The notes below the pieces were generated by a model. It ran no database searches and had not been told where the DNA came from. It was given only the letters and a program-made list of their open reading frames with translations. Positions 61,607 through 64,000 of a stretch of 64,000 bases of DNA are shown one piece after another. The translations under genes were made by a program, and so were the position numbers. This DNA is from Proteus vulgaris. Its GTDB lineage: Bacteria > Pseudomonadota > Gammaproteobacteria > Enterobacterales > Enterobacteriaceae. Location: contig NZ_JAEHOQ010000014.1 in NCBI RefSeq assembly GCF_016239305.1, positions 46,805 to 110,804 of the forward strand, read 5' to 3'. The first letter of the stretch is position 1; each line of letters opens with the position of its first letter.

Positions 61607-61915
61607 ACAAAATCCTATAATCCAACATAAATAAGAGTGGCAAATTTAATAACAAACTAGAATAACTCTAACATAATTCTTACGTTATTCTTCATTCCAT
61701 TATTTACATTCAAGCAAAATTAATTATCGACATCACCATTATCGTGATCGTATCTCTCTTTGTTAAACATCATCTATTAACATAAAACTCAATAAAAATT
61801 ATTGCTATTACAGCAATAGTCTATTGTTTTTTACTTTATTTATTGCCTTAAGTTATCTCATTACACTACTGCCATATTAAATATTGAGTTATTACTCATT
61901 TTATTAGGAATATTT
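61607..61915. other. Divergent promoter region of the ABM and MFS genes
   Basis: 309 bp, AT-rich and without genes. It must carry both promoters. Possible LysR-type T-N11-A motifs exist but are too frequent in such AT-rich DNA to be claimed. Confidence 0.4.
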
Positions 61916-63076
61916 ATGAAAGCATTTCTTCCCTTATTAGCGCTAGCTACTGGGGCTTTTGCCATCGGTGCAACTGAATTCACACCAATGGGATTATTAC
62001 CAAATATTGCCTCCGGTTTAGATATCTCAATCACAACTGCCGGTGGATTAATTACAGGCTATGCTGTCGGTGTCATGATAGGTGCTCCTATTATAACCTT
62101 AGGCTTAGGGCGATTAACAAAACGCCATGCTTTGGTATTTCTATTATTACTCTTTATTGCTGGTAATTTATTAGCCTCGCAAGCTGACAGCTATTGGGGC
62201 TTAATGATGGCTCGTTTAGTGACGAGTCTTAACCATGGTGCCTTTTTTGGGATTGGTTCCGTTGTTGCCGCTAGCCTTGTCGAAAAACACAAACAAGCTG
62301 CGGCGGTTGCAGCAATGTTTATGGGATTAACTATCGCAAATTTAGTCGGTGTGCCATTAATCACCTGGATAGGTCAACAATATGGCTGGCGTTTAGCTTT
62401 TATACTGATTTCAGGATTAGGTTTTATAACCTTAATTGGCTTGATTCTGTTTCTTCCGATTATCCCACAAGGTAATAAACCTAATATCAAATACGAATTA
62501 AAAGTATTAACTCGTTTACCTGTTGTGCTGGCCTTACTCACAACGGTATTTGGTGCCTCTGCTCTTTTTGCACTTTATACTTATATTGCACCTTTTTTAA
62601 TTAACATTGTGCATATCAATGAAAGTGATGTAGCGATGTTACTGGTTGTTATTGGTTTAGGATTTACAGTAGGTAATTATTTAGGTGGGAAGTTATCAGC
62701 AAATGGAATTGAAAGAACGCTGGTCATATTTTTTGTATTACTGATCGTGTCTATGCTCATCCTCCCCCTTGTTTCAAATAACCTATACCTAACTGTGATC
62801 ACGCTCTTTATTTGGAGTGTAGCAAGTTTTGCACTTGTACCTCCATTGCAGATAAAAACAATGCAGATTGCGTATGATGCACCAAGCTTAGTTTCTTCTG
62901 TCAATATTGGGGCATTTAATTTAGGTAATGCTATTGGTGCTATCATCGGAGGGATAGCATTAAAATACAGTTACAATATCGTGCCATTAAGTGCTGCTTT
63001 AGTCGCTATCATTGGTTTATTACTGGTTTTTTCACAATTAAAAATAAAAAAAGCACCAGAAAAAAGCTTAGCCTAG
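61916..63076 (+). CDS. MFS drug/metabolite exporter, AraJ/YdhP-like
   Basis: 386 residues with 12 hydrophobic segments. The family start LATGAFAIGATEFTPMGLLP, the loop LGRLTKRHALV between TM2 and TM3, and the SLNHGAFFGIGSVVAASLV motif mark the DHA1 subgroup that includes AraJ, YdhP and NepI. Substrate is not evident. It is divergent from the ABM gene, with the LysR gene nearby, and is followed by a terminator. Confidence 0.9.
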   Translation: MKAFLPLLALATGAFAIGATEFTPMGLLPNIASGLDISITTAGGLITGYAVGVMIGAPIITLGLGRLTKRHALVFLLLLFIAGNLLASQADSYWGLMMARLVTSLNHGAFFGIGSVVAASLVEKHKQAAAVAAMFMGLTIANLVGVPLITWIGQQYGWRLAFILISGLGFITLIGLILFLPIIPQGNKPNIKYELKVLTRLPVVLALLTTVFGASALFALYTYIAPFLINIVHINESDVAMLLVVIGLGFTVGNYLGGKLSANGIERTLVIFFVLLIVSMLILPLVSNNLYLTVITLFIWSVASFALVPPLQIKTMQIAYDAPSLVSSVNIGAFNLGNAIGAIIGGIALKYSYNIVPLSAALVAIIGLLLVFSQLKIKKAPEKSLA

Positions 63077-63106
63077 ATAATTAGTGCTGAATTGAAGGTG
63101 AATAAA

Positions 63107-63140
63107 AAGAGATCAAGTTCACAATTTGATCTCTTCTTTT
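63107..63140 (+). terminator. MFS gene terminator
   Basis: Perfect ten-base arms AAGAGATCAA (63107-63116) and TTGATCTCTT (63126-63135), followed by CTTTTT. Confidence 0.88.
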
Positions 63141-64000
63141 TGTGTGTAATATATCAAAAAATAAAATTCATACGATTATTTCAATGTTAGACAAATTGTT
63201 TATAACGCTGACTTAATTTTAGAAAAAAGTACCACTTCAAATGTTAAATCCTAAAACATCACTAACATAATCGCTGATTTTTGTTATCAAAACAGGGCTA
63301 TTTAATGATGGAAATAATCTTTTCATCATCAATGTTCTCACAATTAATTACCCATAATAATGCCATTAGTTGTGGAAAAAATACTGATAACGAAAAAGAA
63401 AGAAAAGAAGCAACAGTTGCTTTCCACCAAAAGAAAATACCTCATTAGAGGTTATTACGTAGTTAATGCTACAATGATTATCTATACACTCATTTTCAGC
63501 CAACTTTTTTTTATCTTAACTATTTGTATGACAATTACCAAGGTGAAATCTATATCTCTTCTAAAATGAGTCCAGCAATTTCAAAAAAATTTTACCTTTT
63601 CTTTTTTCTTTAAAGAATCCATTTAAGCACTCTAAAAAAGTAAGCAAACTAGTTTAATAATGTATTCTCTATTATTAAAAATAAATATATTGTCTATTTT
63701 TTCATGATGAAAAAAGAAAAAATATAGCTATACTTTTTTATCCATATAATGAATATCGCTTTATATATGCCGTTATATAAGTGGATTTAAAAAGAACCAT
63801 TCTCATTTATTAATCACTCTCCCTCATCAAACATTCGTTATCCTCATGATTTGTATTACAAATGATAGGACTCATAAAACTGAATAACCATGCCCCTCAA
63901 GCATCAAAAAGAAGTTAATCATTGATGATAAACTCGTATTAAAAATCATTTAAACAATTAATATAAAAATATTAAATATGTATAATAAAAAATCAAAAAA
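63141..64000. other. AT-rich non-coding end of window
   Basis: 860 bp with no convincing gene, RNA or repeat on either strand. A 69-codon plus-strand frame at 63360-63569 has no ribosome site and no family resemblance and is not called. Confidence 0.45.

Noticed and set aside
63360..63569. 69-codon plus-strand frame near the end of the window
   Set aside because: Lysine- and isoleucine-rich translation expected of AT-rich non-coding DNA; no ribosome site.
53794..64000. Direct repeat of the ssrA 3' end marking an integrated island
   Set aside because: No same-orientation copy was found; the only copy is inverted, within the CRISPR array, and no integrase is present.

Overview
The window is enterobacterial chromosome, AT-rich and with gene order close to Escherichia coli, and it reads as a Proteus, most likely P. 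mirabilis. The main reasons are the five-gene fimbrial operon that matches the P. mirabilis PMF (pmf) operon, the low G+C core genes, and the sequence of the tmRNA tag. Species assignment is from memory of these families, not from a search.

Layout. 1-4.5 kb: the Fe-S assembly operon iscR-iscS-iscU-iscA-hscB-hscA (minus strand, hscA cut by the window edge) with two IscR boxes, then trmJ and suhB. 6.3-9.6 kb: an accessory pair (TetR-type regulator plus an M24-fold protein lacking several metal ligands) and the MFS transporter hcaT. 9.7-12.5 kb: glyA (PurR-like box) diverging from the NO dioxygenase gene hmp (NsrR-like box). 12.6-20 kb: a membrane protein, glnB, glutamine-dependent nadE, and the glrR-qseG-glrK two-component operon, followed by the small RNA gene glmY with a sigma-54 promoter and three GlrR-type boxes. 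20-25.7 kb: purL and mltF. 26.5-32.2 kb: the pmfACDEF fimbrial operon, inserted between mltF and tadA, which are neighbours in E. coli. 32.2-43.8 kb: tadA, a LysE-type exporter, yfhL, then the conserved minus-strand series acpS, pdxJ, recO, era, rnc, lepB, lepA, rseC, rseB, rseA, rpoE with a sigma-E promoter. 43.9-53.4 kb: trmN, srmB, grcA (FNR box), ung, grpE (sigma-32 promoter), nadK, recN (LexA boxes), bamE, rnfH, ratA, smpB.

53.4-58 kb is the accessory hotspot. ssrA (tmRNA) is followed within 150 bp by a small type I-F CRISPR array (6 repeats, 5 spacers of 32 nt) with a recognisable AT-rich leader but no cas gene anywhere in the window. Its leader-distal end carries a sixth 32-nt spacer-like segment that matches the 3' end of the adjacent ssrA at 28 of 32 positions, closed by only a half repeat. 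Beyond it lie a stand-alone FtsK C-terminal/gamma-domain fragment, a frameshifted GNAT acetyltransferase remnant, a leucine-rich-repeat protein and a periplasmic histidine phosphatase. 58.3-63.1 kb holds a methyl-accepting chemotaxis protein with a sigma-28 promoter, a LysR regulator, a small ABM-fold monooxygenase and an MFS exporter. The last 0.9 kb is AT-rich with no convincing gene.

The regulatory circuits visible are coherent: GlrK/GlrR/QseG next to their target glmY; sigma-E with its anti-sigma RseA and RseB/RseC; IscR acting on its own operon; smpB next to its partner tmRNA. The most unusual signal is the orphan CRISPR array with the tmRNA-like terminal spacer.
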